Of a stretch of 64,000 bases of DNA, positions 43,916 through 52,902 are shown piece by piece. The stretch comes from Maribacter zhoushanensis (lineage in GTDB: Bacteria; Bacteroidota; Bacteroidia; Flavobacteriales; Flavobacteriaceae). The DNA lies in assembly GCF_029350975.1 (NCBI RefSeq), contig NZ_JARKMR010000002.1, forward strand, positions 682,001 through 746,000, given 5' to 3'. The translations under genes were made by a program, and so were the position numbers. Positions within the stretch are counted from its first letter, which is position 1. Each line of letters opens with the position of its first letter. Below the pieces are notes generated by a model, which worked only from the letters and a program-made list of their open reading frames with translations, was not told the DNA's origin and searched no databases.

Positions 43916-45217
43916 ATGAAAAAAAGATATTATTTAGTAGTAATTCTGTTGGCATTTTTGCCATTAAAATCAATAGCACAACAAAAAAGCACCTACATAA
44001 AAGCGGGTACCCTTTACGATAGTAAAAACAACAGATTATTAAAAAATAAGCTTATACATGTTAAAGGAACTAAAATTGTTGACGTTAGTGATTTTAAATC
44101 TCTGCCTGATAATACCGAAGTAATAGATTTAACTGCTTATACTGTACTACCTGGATTAATAGATGCACATACCCACGTTCTTTTTTCTCAAGAGGCTAAT
44201 GAAGATTTTGCAGAGCATAGCGTTCATTCCCTTACAATGGAAAGTGATGCTTTGAGAACGTTGCGTGGAGCAAAAAGAGCCAAAAGCTATTTACTTGAAG
44301 GAATAACCAGCATAAAGGATCTTGGAAACTCTGGTTTATATCTTGATGTAGCGCTTAGAGATGCTATTAACGAAGGCACTATAGAAGGTCCGCGTATTTT
44401 TGCATCGGGTCCTATTTTAGCTGCTGAAGGTGGACAAATTTATGGGGTTTTGCCAGAGCATCAGCATATAGTTGAGCTAGAATACCGAATCATTAAAAAT
44501 GTTGAGGATGCAAAAAATGCAGTTCGCGAACATGTAAACCAAAATGTTGATGTCATTAAAATTTGTGCAGATAATATACCCAACAAAACTTATTTAACTG
44601 TTGAAGAAATAAAGTCTATTGTTGACGTAGCACATTCATACAATTTAAAAGTTACCGCTCATTCAATTACAAATCAGTCCGCCTTAAATGCCATTGAAGC
44701 TGGCGTAGATGGTATAGAGCATGGATTTAACTTAGATGATAGCACTTTAGATATGATGTCTGAAAAGCAAATTTTTCTCGTTCCTACAGAAAATAGTAAA
44801 ACGTACATGGATACTTATGTAGCTTTAGCCGGTTATGATGAAGATGACATTGATTGGATCGATGGTTATGTAGAAAGAATGAATAAAAGACTTAAAAGGG
44901 CTATTGAAAGAGGAGTGCCAATAGTTGCCGGTTCTGATAATTACACGGATATAAAAGTATCTAGGGGAAAATCATCTAAAGACATGTTTAGATACTATGC
45001 AGAAGCAGGCATGAAGCCTTTGGATATACTTCAATCTAGCACATATATCTCAGCTCTTTTCTTAGGACAAGATAACCAAATTGGTCAGTTAACGACAAAA
45101 TCAAATGCAGATATTATAGCCGTAAAGGGCAATATCAATAATGATTTCATCACAGCTTTAGACAATGTAGTATTTGTAATGAAAGATGGTAAAATATATG
45201 AGAATGAAATAGAATAA
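43916..45217 (+). CDS. Secreted amidohydrolase family protein
   Basis: A 433-residue exported metal-dependent hydrolase. Signal peptide ends at 21-22 (SIAQ). The amidohydrolase metal site begins DAHTH (His85, His87), with 'VIKICAD' (likely carboxylated Lys), 'VTAHSI' and 'EHGF' His ligands and 'AGSDNYTD' Asp. Layout matches the imidazolonepropionase-like/Xaa-Pro-dipeptidase-like secreted enzymes. Substrate unknown. The 83-bp nested inverted repeat immediately upstream occupies its leader and may regulate expression. Confidence 0.88.
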   Translation: MKKRYYLVVILLAFLPLKSIAQQKSTYIKAGTLYDSKNNRLLKNKLIHVKGTKIVDVSDFKSLPDNTEVIDLTAYTVLPGLIDAHTHVLFSQEANEDFAEHSVHSLTMESDALRTLRGAKRAKSYLLEGITSIKDLGNSGLYLDVALRDAINEGTIEGPRIFASGPILAAEGGQIYGVLPEHQHIVELEYRIIKNVEDAKNAVREHVNQNVDVIKICADNIPNKTYLTVEEIKSIVDVAHSYNLKVTAHSITNQSALNAIEAGVDGIEHGFNLDDSTLDMMSEKQIFLVPTENSKTYMDTYVALAGYDEDDIDWIDGYVERMNKRLKRAIERGVPIVAGSDNYTDIKVSRGKSSKDMFRYYAEAGMKPLDILQSSTYISALFLGQDNQIGQLTTKSNADIIAVKGNINNDFITALDNVVFVMKDGKIYENEIE

Positions 45218-45434
45218 AATGCTTAGTCATTTTAAACCGCACTAATTCCTATTACCGTAAACAGCTAGATTCACTCCTATTTTTCTTAAAAATATATCGT
45301 GTTTAGAATTAAATACTTTTAGCTGGATTATTACATTATTACTATAATTTTTATCTGCAATTCTTGGCTTAATTATTGTGTGTTAGGCGAATAAGTATTT
45401 ATTACAGCTAACTAATCAACTAAACCTCATAAAA

Positions 45435-46574
45435 ATGAAACAGTTCTATTTTGCCTTCTTAACAATTTTTTCTTTATCATTCTCCGTCCACGCTCAATCT
45501 CTAGATAAACCAGTTGATATTGGTGGTTACAACATGCATTTTAATATTATGAAAGGCGAAGGCACTCCTATTCTATTTGAAGCAGGTGGTGGTGATAACA
45601 GTACTGTTTGGGCACCTATTTTAGAAAGAATTCATAAAGTTACCGGTACTACATTAATAACGTATGACAGATCAGGTTTTGGACAGAGTGAATTAAATCC
45701 GGCATTAAAAAATGATTCAGATTTCGGAATTGAAAACGGCATAAAAGAACTTGAAGCGGGACTATCAAAATTAGGATACGATGATGATATTATTCTGGTA
45801 TCACATTCTTACGGTGGACTTTATAATTTATTATATGCAAATAAACATCCTAAGAACGTAAAATCCATTGTTTTAATTGATGCAACCCTAAGTGATTTCT
45901 GGAATGAAGATTTCTTAGCGATGAGAGACATGTTTGTTGACATAAACACCATACCAAAGGGTACTGGCGATTATTACTTGAATTTCAATTACAATGAGAT
46001 TATGCGTTCATTAAGAAACAAACAGTTTCCTAAAAACATTCCTGTTACAAATATTTTTCCTGATAAATCTGCCCCGGTATATCCAAAAGAATATTCCGAC
46101 AGATGGAAAAAAGTCCATGTTGATTTAGGCGAGAAAAACAACAATGTAACTAATATTATAGCTGAAAGCAGCAGCCATGCTGTATTTAATGATAATCCTG
46201 CTTTAGTTATCAACGCCATTATTAAAGCCTATTCAGAAACATTAGATAAAAACCAACAAAATGTAGTCTTACAAAAGGCGTTGGACAATGCTATTGACTT
46301 ATCAATTGAAACTAAGATTCATAATCGATCAGAACATGATTTAAATACATTAGGATATTCTTTTTTACAAACCCAAGAATTAGACAAGGCTCTAGACATA
46401 TTTAAAACAACTACCCTATTATTTCCTAATAGTGCAAATGCTTATGACAGTTATGGTGAAGCGTTATTGATGGCAGATAAAAAAACGGAAGCCATAGAAA
46501 TGTATGAGAAATCTATAGCATTAAATCCTGATAATGAACATGGAAAAGAGGTGTTGTTGAAATTGAAAGAATAA
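45435..46574 (+). CDS. Secreted alpha/beta hydrolase with C-terminal TPR
   Basis: A 379-residue exported protein with signal peptide (1-20, VHA/Q). Alpha/beta hydrolase core: 'GGGDNSTVW' oxyanion region, 'LITYDRSGFGQS', nucleophile Ser125 in SHSYGG, and a late 'SSHAVF' His. The last about 80 residues are TPR-like ('LDKALDIFKTTTLLFPNSANAYDSYGEALLMADKKTEAIEMYEKSIALNPDN'), which is unusual for this enzyme class. Esterase or lipase activity is inferred. The 217-bp gap before it shows no gene. Confidence 0.85.
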   Translation: MKQFYFAFLTIFSLSFSVHAQSLDKPVDIGGYNMHFNIMKGEGTPILFEAGGGDNSTVWAPILERIHKVTGTTLITYDRSGFGQSELNPALKNDSDFGIENGIKELEAGLSKLGYDDDIILVSHSYGGLYNLLYANKHPKNVKSIVLIDATLSDFWNEDFLAMRDMFVDINTIPKGTGDYYLNFNYNEIMRSLRNKQFPKNIPVTNIFPDKSAPVYPKEYSDRWKKVHVDLGEKNNNVTNIIAESSSHAVFNDNPALVINAIIKAYSETLDKNQQNVVLQKALDNAIDLSIETKIHNRSEHDLNTLGYSFLQTQELDKALDIFKTTTLLFPNSANAYDSYGEALLMADKKTEAIEMYEKSIALNPDNEHGKEVLLKLKE

Positions 46575-46646
46575 TACCAGTGTTTTTACCGTTTATTAAT
46601 TTATGGGTAAATATTTTTAATCACAGTTAATAAAGAACTTTAGAAT

Positions 46647-47333
46647 ATGATTAGAGATTTACAAATTGATTTTCAAAGTCTTGTTTACCAGTCTGGCTAT
46701 CCTCAAGACGTTGTAAAAAAAGCAAACATAAGCTCTAATTTAATTCAAGAGCTATTTTTACGATTACTACTTGAGTCTAAGAAAAAAATAGGTGGTAAAA
46801 TCATGAAGGTGTGTATATCACTTACAAAAGACGAGAAAAAAATAAACTTCTGTTGTTCTGATGAGGTATATGACGTTTCTGTTGTTTTTTTAGAATTACC
46901 ATTTAAAGACTTAGATGAATATTTCACATTGTCTAGTTACGAAAAATCTGATTTTTTATTAAAATCCATTGTAAGAGCATTTCAAGAAATAAGTAAAAAA
47001 ACAGAGACCATAGATTTAAACTTAATAAATGCAATTGCTAAAAAATGTATAGCAGATGAATTTATAAATCAATATTATTTTGGAAAGCTAAGAAGTGCTA
47101 AAAATAGAAAACATAAGGCAGGTATATGGGTTGAACATGAAATGGAGACGCTAAGAATTTACCTTGATATTTTAGATAAGGAAGAACATCTTCTAAAAAG
47201 AGAACTCGTATCTGAAACAGAACCATTATACCCAAAGTATTATCCTTTGTTAGGTGTTGTAAAATGGACTGACAATGACAATGTTGAATTATTCAACCGA
47301 AAGCGTGAAGTTTTAAAAATTATTACAATCTAA
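46647..47333 (+). CDS. Uncharacterised cytoplasmic protein
   Basis: A 228-residue protein with no signal peptide and no motif I recognise. It is Lys/Glu-rich and largely helical, with one strand-rich segment near residues 50-80 ('KVCISLTKDEKKINFCCS'). It starts the string of small genes (46647-51488) that resembles an immunity array. Coding status is supported by length and good codon structure. Confidence 0.6.
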   Translation: MIRDLQIDFQSLVYQSGYPQDVVKKANISSNLIQELFLRLLLESKKKIGGKIMKVCISLTKDEKKINFCCSDEVYDVSVVFLELPFKDLDEYFTLSSYEKSDFLLKSIVRAFQEISKKTETIDLNLINAIAKKCIADEFINQYYFGKLRSAKNRKHKAGIWVEHEMETLRIYLDILDKEEHLLKRELVSETEPLYPKYYPLLGVVKWTDNDNVELFNRKREVLKIITI

Positions 47334-47431
47334 AATAAGCACACAAACTACATCACACAATTACCAGATAAACAGCATTAGTTCAGAACTCTAAGAAGTT
47401 ATCTTCTACTCAATAAAATCTCTAAAAACAA

Positions 47432-47968
47432 ATGACCTTACAAGAACTTACCAGTCTAATTTTTGAGAGTACTATTTCTGATTTAATCATACATAAAAAT
47501 AACGGAGTTAACTTTTGCACTAATGATTCTTATGACAAAGGCAATCTACTCATATCCTATGCTGGGTACGGCTATCAAGAACACTACACACAAACAGAAA
47601 TGACCAATTTTCTTTTAGAATGTGGTTTTAATGTAGACAACAAACTAAATGCAAGAGCCAATGGTAGGTCAGCATTACATTGTGCAGTAGCGAACGCTCA
47701 TTTTGAAATTGTAAAAGTGCTTATTGAAAATGGAGCATTAATAGATATAAAAAATAAAAACGGAAATACTCCGCTATGGAATGCAGTTATGATGTGTAGA
47801 GGAAATGAAAAGCAAAAAGAGATTATTAAATATCTGGTATCTAAAGGCAGTTCTGTAGACACAAAGAACAATCACGATTTATCACCTAGAGACATTATAA
47901 ACCGTATTGGAGAAGGTATTGATAGCAACCAAAACGAAAAAGAATGGGACTTAAGGTTTTTGCTTTAG
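47432..47968 (+). CDS. Ankyrin-repeat protein
   Basis: A 178-residue cytoplasmic protein. At least two ankyrin units are clear: 'NGRSALHCAVANAHFEIVKVLIENGALIDIKNK' and 'NGNTPLWNAVMM...KEIIKYLVSKGSSVDTKNNHDLSPRDI'. Ankyrin modules bind protein partners. Its position between uncharacterised genes and an SMI1-like gene is consistent with an immunity or antitoxin-like role, which is inference. Confidence 0.85.
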   Translation: MTLQELTSLIFESTISDLIIHKNNGVNFCTNDSYDKGNLLISYAGYGYQEHYTQTEMTNFLLECGFNVDNKLNARANGRSALHCAVANAHFEIVKVLIENGALIDIKNKNGNTPLWNAVMMCRGNEKQKEIIKYLVSKGSSVDTKNNHDLSPRDIINRIGEGIDSNQNEKEWDLRFLL

Positions 47969-48033
47969 CATAAAAAGTTAGATAAATTTCGATTCTTATA
48001 ACCTACATACAAACCATTTAAAGCTTTTAAAAA

Positions 48034-48780
48034 ATGACTTTTTACGAAAGATATATGGACGGAGAAACTACATCGGTCTATAACGAAATAGAAAAATTAG
48101 ACTTTGATACGCTAAGTGTTGATGACAAAATTGATATTGACAAAGTACTTACAGAAACCTTTGAAAGAGTTCATTTTAATTCACAAATCATCTACAATCA
48201 ACTTATAGAAATAGGATATCTATTTAAAACAGAATTCGAATTCAACTTTGAAAGACCCTTACACAAACCATTAGTAAATACTGAGTCGCTTATAAAAGAA
48301 TTAGACAGTGCGGTAAGCCCCTTCGGCTATGTACCATTATCTCTAAAATATTTTTATAGAATCGTTGGCGGCGTAAATTTTGTGTGGGACTATGAAACCA
48401 ATTCTAAATTTATGTGGAATATGGCAGATCCTATACAAGTAGCTAGCATAGATAGTATAGTTGAAGAAGTAATTAATGAAGACTGGATTGAAAATATTCA
48501 ACCATACGTTGATGATGAAGAATTTGGATGTGCATTTCTAGATCTATCTGCAGATGATTTACATAAAGATAATGCAAGTGGCGGACAGCCATATTCTTTA
48601 GAAATAACAAAAAAACAAACTATAGATGGTAGATTCTTGAATGAAGTCAACGAAACATCTTTCATAAATTATCTAAGAATATGTTTTGACTATTGCGGGT
48701 TTCCTGGTATTACATATGATGAAAATAATGACTATCAATCTTTTTTCGATAAGGTAAAACCGCTGATGAAAAAAATATAA
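48034..48780 (+). CDS. SMI1/KNR4-like protein (immunity-type)
   Basis: A 248-residue acidic cytoplasmic protein. The central 'FGYVPLSLKYFYRIVGGVNFVW' resembles the SMI1/KNR4 core ('lP..lk.fy...NGg'), a superfamily used widely as immunity proteins to polymorphic toxins, and its high acidity fits a nuclease inhibitor. The match is by eye. No toxin gene is present within the window. The next gene begins 29 bp downstream. Confidence 0.55.
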   Translation: MTFYERYMDGETTSVYNEIEKLDFDTLSVDDKIDIDKVLTETFERVHFNSQIIYNQLIEIGYLFKTEFEFNFERPLHKPLVNTESLIKELDSAVSPFGYVPLSLKYFYRIVGGVNFVWDYETNSKFMWNMADPIQVASIDSIVEEVINEDWIENIQPYVDDEEFGCAFLDLSADDLHKDNASGGQPYSLEITKKQTIDGRFLNEVNETSFINYLRICFDYCGFPGITYDENNDYQSFFDKVKPLMKKI

Positions 48781-48809
48781 GAAAACGATATTCTAAATAC
48801 TGAAAAAAT

Positions 48810-49379
48810 ATGGGGCTATTTGACTTTTTAAAGAAACGCGACAAAAAACAAGAAACTGTTCAATTACAATCTAAAAAAGAAGCGAACATTTCAAAAATCA
48901 AGCAGTACATTGACATACCAAAGTCAATAGCAGATAAAGTAACAGAGATAGACAAAATCACATCTAATAAAAATTTAGATGTGAAGTCCAGGGTTGAAGA
49001 GCTTATGAAAATTTATGAATCGTTAACTGATGATCAAAAAAGAACTAGAGCAGGTAGATATGTAATTATACATATCGCAGAAGTATGCTTTTCTGAAAGA
49101 TGGATCGAAGACGCTTTTGATAATTTCAATTTTGCAATGCAATTTAAAGACACTGTCGGTAATCCGTTTTTACACCTTAGACTAGGGCAATTAAACTATT
49201 TAGTACAGAACAAAGACAAAATGCATGATGAATTAAGCAGAGCAATCATTATGGACGGAGAAGCTATTTTTAAAGATGAGGATCTCAAACTAATTGAAAT
49301 GGTAAAAAGTGTTTTAAAAAAACCCGAAGATTGTTCTTGGGCAGCATACGAAGGTCAAGATTGGGCGATAACTAAATAA
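48810..49379 (+). CDS. Uncharacterised protein with TPR-like helices
   Basis: A 189-residue cytoplasmic protein. After a Lys-rich N-terminus the body is helical with a possible TPR-like pair around 'EVCFSERWIEDAFDNFNFAMQFKDTVGNPFLHLRLGQLNYLVQNKDKMHDELSRAI' and an acidic/Trp-rich end ('DCSWAAYEGQDWAI'). I do not recognise a named family. It sits in the immunity-like array, 29 bp after the SMI1-like gene. Confidence 0.6.
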   Translation: MGLFDFLKKRDKKQETVQLQSKKEANISKIKQYIDIPKSIADKVTEIDKITSNKNLDVKSRVEELMKIYESLTDDQKRTRAGRYVIIHIAEVCFSERWIEDAFDNFNFAMQFKDTVGNPFLHLRLGQLNYLVQNKDKMHDELSRAIIMDGEAIFKDEDLKLIEMVKSVLKKPEDCSWAAYEGQDWAITK

Positions 49380-49442
49380 CAAAGGACCACTACCCTATTA
49401 ATTAAATACCATTCAATAGTTTAAAGTTTATAAATACACAAG

Positions 49443-49571
49443 ATGCTTTTTGATGCAATAGTTAGTTTCTTCGTTGACGTAATTTTTGATGGAATTCTAC
49501 ATAAATTTTGGAATTTTTTGGGTAGTACATTAAACAGAATCGATAAATTCTTATTTAAGAGAAAGAAATAA
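49443..49571 (+). CDS. Very small membrane-associated ORF
   Basis: A 42-residue frame (MLFDAIVSFFVDVIFDGILH...) with an amphipathic/hydrophobic N-terminus and a KRKK tail, typical of short membrane peptides. It lies between the TPR-like gene and the DUF2625 gene, on the same strand. Support is only its start, length and charge pattern, so it may be spurious. Confidence 0.35.
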   Translation: MLFDAIVSFFVDVIFDGILHKFWNFLGSTLNRIDKFLFKRKK

Positions 49572-49643
49572 CATATGCTGAAGGAAAAATTGCAGTATCA
49601 AAAGCAGTAGTTAGAACAAATAATTAAAGCTGTATTAATTAGT

Positions 49644-50318
49644 ATGAAAGCAATAAAGGAATTAATAAATATTGATGAACCTGGTTGGGCATTGGTTGCT
49701 GAATGGATAAAAGATGCAACCAACAAAATTGAAGTTCTACCCAAAAACGAGAAAGAAGCAGATAATGCACTGTATCAAACTCAAGTGTCAACTCGCTCAC
49801 CAATGGGTGCTATAATATACGAAACTGGCGGTCTCTTAATTGACCATGGCTGGATTAGAATTTTGGGTTCTGGTAACCAAAAATTAGATAGAACTTTACC
49901 CGAATGGAATAAAGGGAAAACGTTTAAAGAATATGGAGATAAACCATCTATATTCTTAGTTGCAGATGATGTAGTCGGCGGATTTTTCGTAATAAATGGT
50001 GGTGCATTAGGCGATGATTTAGGCAATATATATTATTTCGCGCCAGATGCCTTAGAATGGGAGTCAATAGATATTGGCTATTCTGATTTTCTATGGTGGA
50101 CATTTACTGGTGACCTGTCTCAATTCTATGCCAACGCACGTTGGACCGGTTGGGAAAAGGAAATAACTGAAATTAATGGAAATCAAGGTATCGCATTCTA
50201 TCCTTTCTTATGGACAGCACATAATCACATTGACGATTTGACAAGAAAAATAGTGACAATTTCAGAGATATGGGCATTTCAACAAGGTGCGCTAAAGCAA
50301 TTAAACAATGGTGATTAA
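49644..50318 (+). CDS. DUF2625 family protein
   Basis: A 224-residue cytoplasmic protein whose distinctive blocks 'STRSPMGAIIYETGGLLIDHGWIRILGSG', 'LVADDVVGGFFVINGGALG', 'YYFAPDALEWES' and 'YSDFLWWTFTGDL.QFY' match DUF2625. Family members are scattered across bacteria and are found in contexts of toxin immunity; no activity is established. It is part of the plus-strand accessory array. Confidence 0.82.
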   Translation: MKAIKELINIDEPGWALVAEWIKDATNKIEVLPKNEKEADNALYQTQVSTRSPMGAIIYETGGLLIDHGWIRILGSGNQKLDRTLPEWNKGKTFKEYGDKPSIFLVADDVVGGFFVINGGALGDDLGNIYYFAPDALEWESIDIGYSDFLWWTFTGDLSQFYANARWTGWEKEITEINGNQGIAFYPFLWTAHNHIDDLTRKIVTISEIWAFQQGALKQLNNGD

Positions 50319-50376
50319 ACTAGTTTAGATATTAAAATAAGAGGTTTACTACACTTCAAGAATTACAATTATAAAA

Positions 50377-50979
50377 ATGACCAGAAATATAGTATTGACC
50401 TTTTTTTTCTTCATCAACACCTTCATTTCATTTTCTCAATATACATGGACAAATGGAGAGGTTCTTTTAAAAAACGGTAAGACTGTAAAGGGTGAAGTTA
50501 AGATTCCTGTTGTATCAAAAGACTTAATACATTTTAACGGAAAATCTAAAGTAAGGGTTAAGGACAAAGTCAACGGAGGTAAATCTGTATTTAATGAAGA
50601 TCAAGTAGAGTTAATAAAATTTATATTCTCTGAAAGAGAAATTGCCTATTTCAAATACATCCCTGTTTCTAAAAAGAAGCAAGAAATATTCTGCATTGTT
50701 AGCACAGGCCCAGTTACACTTTATGGTAGATCTGTGGGCATGACCTCAACAAGACCTGGAGTCATCTCTTTTCATAATTTAAATGAATTTTATGCGCAGA
50801 GGGCTAATGAGACAATTGCCACACCTCTATTTACCGCAAGACCTTCAAAGTCTTTTAAAAAGCGTGCAATTGAATATTTTAATGATTGTCCTACCCTAGT
50901 TTCTAAATTAAGAAATAAAACTTTTAATAAAGATGATATTATGGCAGTTGTTGAAGAATATAATAACTGCAGCAAGTAA
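50377..50979 (+). CDS. Exported uncharacterised protein
   Basis: A 200-residue protein with a signal peptide (1-20, SFSQ). The mature part begins 'YTWTNGEVLLKNGKTVKGEVKIP', with beta-strand content, and ends in a helical 'FKKRAIEYFNDCPTLVSKLRNKTFNKDDIMAVVEEYNNCSK' segment with two cysteines. Proteins with this ending occur in Bacteroidota; role unknown. It follows the DUF2625 gene after 58 bp. Confidence 0.65.
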   Translation: MTRNIVLTFFFFINTFISFSQYTWTNGEVLLKNGKTVKGEVKIPVVSKDLIHFNGKSKVRVKDKVNGGKSVFNEDQVELIKFIFSEREIAYFKYIPVSKKKQEIFCIVSTGPVTLYGRSVGMTSTRPGVISFHNLNEFYAQRANETIATPLFTARPSKSFKKRAIEYFNDCPTLVSKLRNKTFNKDDIMAVVEEYNNCSK

Positions 50980-51053
50980 TACTTTGCATATTTTTTCAGA
51001 CAACAAAACAGCTCCTTTGACGTTACTTAAGCTCAACTTAAACCATAATTATC

Positions 51054-51488
51054 ATGTATAAAAAAGTATTAGTAGCTATTGTTTTAATAATCTCATTTGT
51101 AAAAATAAGTAGCGCACAAGAATTACAAACGCAAGTAGAAACAATCAATGCTTTTATAGAAGAACATAGTGAAAGTAATAGAAATTATTACGCAAAAATA
51201 AATGCCACACAAGGTAACATTTACTTCTACAATGGACTTCAACATGCAATGCAGCTAACATTTCCTGTTCTAAAAATGGACGCAGATAATATAAAAATCA
51301 CCAAAAAAGGACTAACATTCCATCCTAAGGAAAAGGACTTAGTGGTTATTAAGAACTTTTCAACTTTTGCCCCCAAAGATATTGGTACTGCTTGGCTTAA
51401 TATTATTAAGATGAGCAAGAAAGACAAAACAGAACTACAAAGTATGATGAAAAAGTTTATCATAGATTACCAAACTGCTATGAAATAA
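51054..51488 (+). CDS. Exported small uncharacterised protein
   Basis: A 144-residue protein with a signal peptide (1-22, SSAQ) and a mixed alpha/beta mature part ('YYAKINATQGNIYFYNGLQHAMQLTFPVLKMDADNIKITKKG'). No motif recognised. It is the last gene of the accessory array; a bidirectional-type terminator (51520-51550) follows. Confidence 0.62.
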   Translation: MYKKVLVAIVLIISFVKISSAQELQTQVETINAFIEEHSESNRNYYAKINATQGNIYFYNGLQHAMQLTFPVLKMDADNIKITKKGLTFHPKEKDLVVIKNFSTFAPKDIGTAWLNIIKMSKKDKTELQSMMKKFIIDYQTAMK

Positions 51489-51519
51489 TACAAGAGATTT
51501 AAAAGATGCCTATAAATCA

Positions 51520-51550
51520 AAAAGCCCTAAGAATATATCTTAGGGCTTTT
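51520..51550. terminator. Bidirectional terminator
   Basis: Perfect 13-bp stem AAAAGCCCTAAGA (51520-51532) / TCTTAGGGCTTTT (51538-51550), loop ATATA. It separates the convergent array end from the CBM48-HhH gene. Confidence 0.92.
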
Positions 51551-51570
51551 GTTATATATAATATAGGCGA

Positions 51571-52227
51571 TTATTTACCACCATCTAATTTATCTTGTAA
51601 TGTTTTCAATTTATCCCAATCTCCAGAAGCAGCTAATTTAGCTTGTTTTGGCCAGCTACCTGGTTTGTGCATAGTATAGCGCGGACCAGCTTCTTTTAAA
51701 ATACCCTCTAAGGTTTTAACAGATGCTCCTGCTAATTTAGCAAAGGTACCTATACCCTTCTCTGTCAATATAGATGCAATTTTTGGACCTATACCTTCTA
51801 TTTTCTTTAAATCATCTTTTTTTGCCTTAGCAGCAGGTTTCTTAGCTACTGCCTTTTTAACGGCAGGTTTCTTGGCAGCCGCTTTTTTAACCGGTTTCTT
51901 TTTCGCCGGTAATGCGGTTAAATCAACAACACTATTATCTATACCTGCATATGGAGATGGAACATAAGCATCAGCAGCATGGTCGTTGAACCAGCCTTTG
52001 TCTTCGCTCAAGTATCTAAACTCATAACTTTTACCAGTTTCAAGTTTAATACTCTTTACGTACGATCCGTTCTTTTTTTCCATTTGGTATGAACTATCGT
52101 TTGTTTGCCAATCATTGAAATCTCCCAACAATATAACATTTGCCTCACTTGGTGCTTCATTTGCCCCAACTGTAAACGTAACCGTAGTATGCGTACCCTT
52201 TCCTTTTGTTTCTTTTGTTAATGCCAT
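51571..52227 (-). CDS. CBM48/AMPK-beta-like domain fused to a helix-hairpin-helix domain
   Basis: A 218-residue cytoplasmic protein. Residues 1-100 look like a CBM48/AMPK-beta glycogen-binding domain ('VILLGDFNDWQ', 'KSYEFRYLSEDKGWFND', 'VPSPYAG'). Residues about 105-140 are a histone-H1-like Ala/Lys/Pro linker with repeated 'AAKKPAVKK' units. The C-terminal part has a helix-hairpin-helix DNA-binding motif ('LKKIEGIGPKIASILTEKGIGTFAKLAG') of the kind found in helicases and ribosomal-protein-annotated Bacteroidota genes. The combination of glycan- and DNA-binding is unusual. It ends beside the bidirectional terminator. Confidence 0.75.
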   Translation of the reverse strand: MALTKETKGKGTHTTVTFTVGANEAPSEANVILLGDFNDWQTNDSSYQMEKKNGSYVKSIKLETGKSYEFRYLSEDKGWFNDHAADAYVPSPYAGIDNSVVDLTALPAKKKPVKKAAAKKPAVKKAVAKKPAAKAKKDDLKKIEGIGPKIASILTEKGIGTFAKLAGASVKTLEGILKEAGPRYTMHKPGSWPKQAKLAASGDWDKLKTLQDKLDGGK

Positions 52228-52465
52228 TTTTCCGTAGTGTTTTAATTCTAGATAAAAGTTACATAGAAATTACTCATTTTCAAAAGTTTGCATTAAAATA
52301 TTAGCAGATTTTAAAAATTAGATAAGATTAAGCCTATTGAAACTCCTTTTAATTAAAAACCTTACAACTTATTATTAAATATATATTATGATTATTGTTC
52401 TACTACAAATAGAATAGATTCCAATGATGTAAAAAAACTATAATATTTTATAATTAAAATATATT

Positions 52466-52481
52466 ATCGTAATATTGCAAT
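52466..52481. promoter_or_regulatory. Candidate ArsR operator
   Basis: ATCGTAATATTGCAAT is an imperfect dyad (12 of 16 symmetric, mismatches purine/purine or pyrimidine/pyrimidine) centred on AATATT, 20 bp before the arsR ATG, a position and AT-rich form usual for ArsR/SmtB autorepressors. Confidence 0.55.
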
Positions 52482-52500
52482 GAAACAATTAACTTAAAGC

Positions 52501-52830
52501 ATGGGATTAGCAAAAACAGAAATGTTTACTGACGAACAAAACAAGATTTCATTGTTTGCCAAAGTATTTGGTCATCCGGCACGTGTTGCTATTTTACAGC
52601 ATTTATTTAAAATAGATGCATGTATATGTGGCGATTTGGTAAACGAAATTGGTTTGGCACAACCCACTATTTCTCAACATCTAAAAGAACTGAAAAATTT
52701 AGGATTGATCAAAGGAAACGTTGAAGGCACCAGTGTTTGCTACTGTATAGATAAAGACAACTGGTCAAGCATGAAAGATATTATGCTGAAATTCTTGAAT
52801 CAAGACATACCAAATACCAATTGTTGCTAA
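52501..52830 (+). CDS. arsR: ArsR-family metalloregulator
   Basis: A 109-residue winged-helix repressor released from DNA by As(III)/Sb(III). The metal site resembles the classic ELCVCDL: 'ACICGDL' with Cys41 and Cys43 near the start of the recognition region. The recognition helix is 'LAQPTISQHLKELKNLGLI'. Additional Cys80, Cys82 and a terminal Cys-Cys pair may join metal binding. A palindromic operator lies 20 bp upstream of the start. It heads the ars operon: DUF6428, the arsenate reductase and Acr3 follow on the same strand. Confidence 0.94.
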   Translation: MGLAKTEMFTDEQNKISLFAKVFGHPARVAILQHLFKIDACICGDLVNEIGLAQPTISQHLKELKNLGLIKGNVEGTSVCYCIDKDNWSSMKDIMLKFLNQDIPNTNCC

Positions 52831-52902
52831 AAAATTTACATTCATTTATCGCTTTATTACGATTAACATACTACAACATACATTTATTTTAAAAACAAGA
52901 TT

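Noticed and set aside
42741..45388. GTTAGGT/GTTAGGC-like sequences near 42741 and 45382, and GGCTAAC at 39380, suggesting integron attC cores
   Set aside because: No paired inner and outer core sites or cassette spacing could be found, and no integrase is present; the matches are short and expected by chance.
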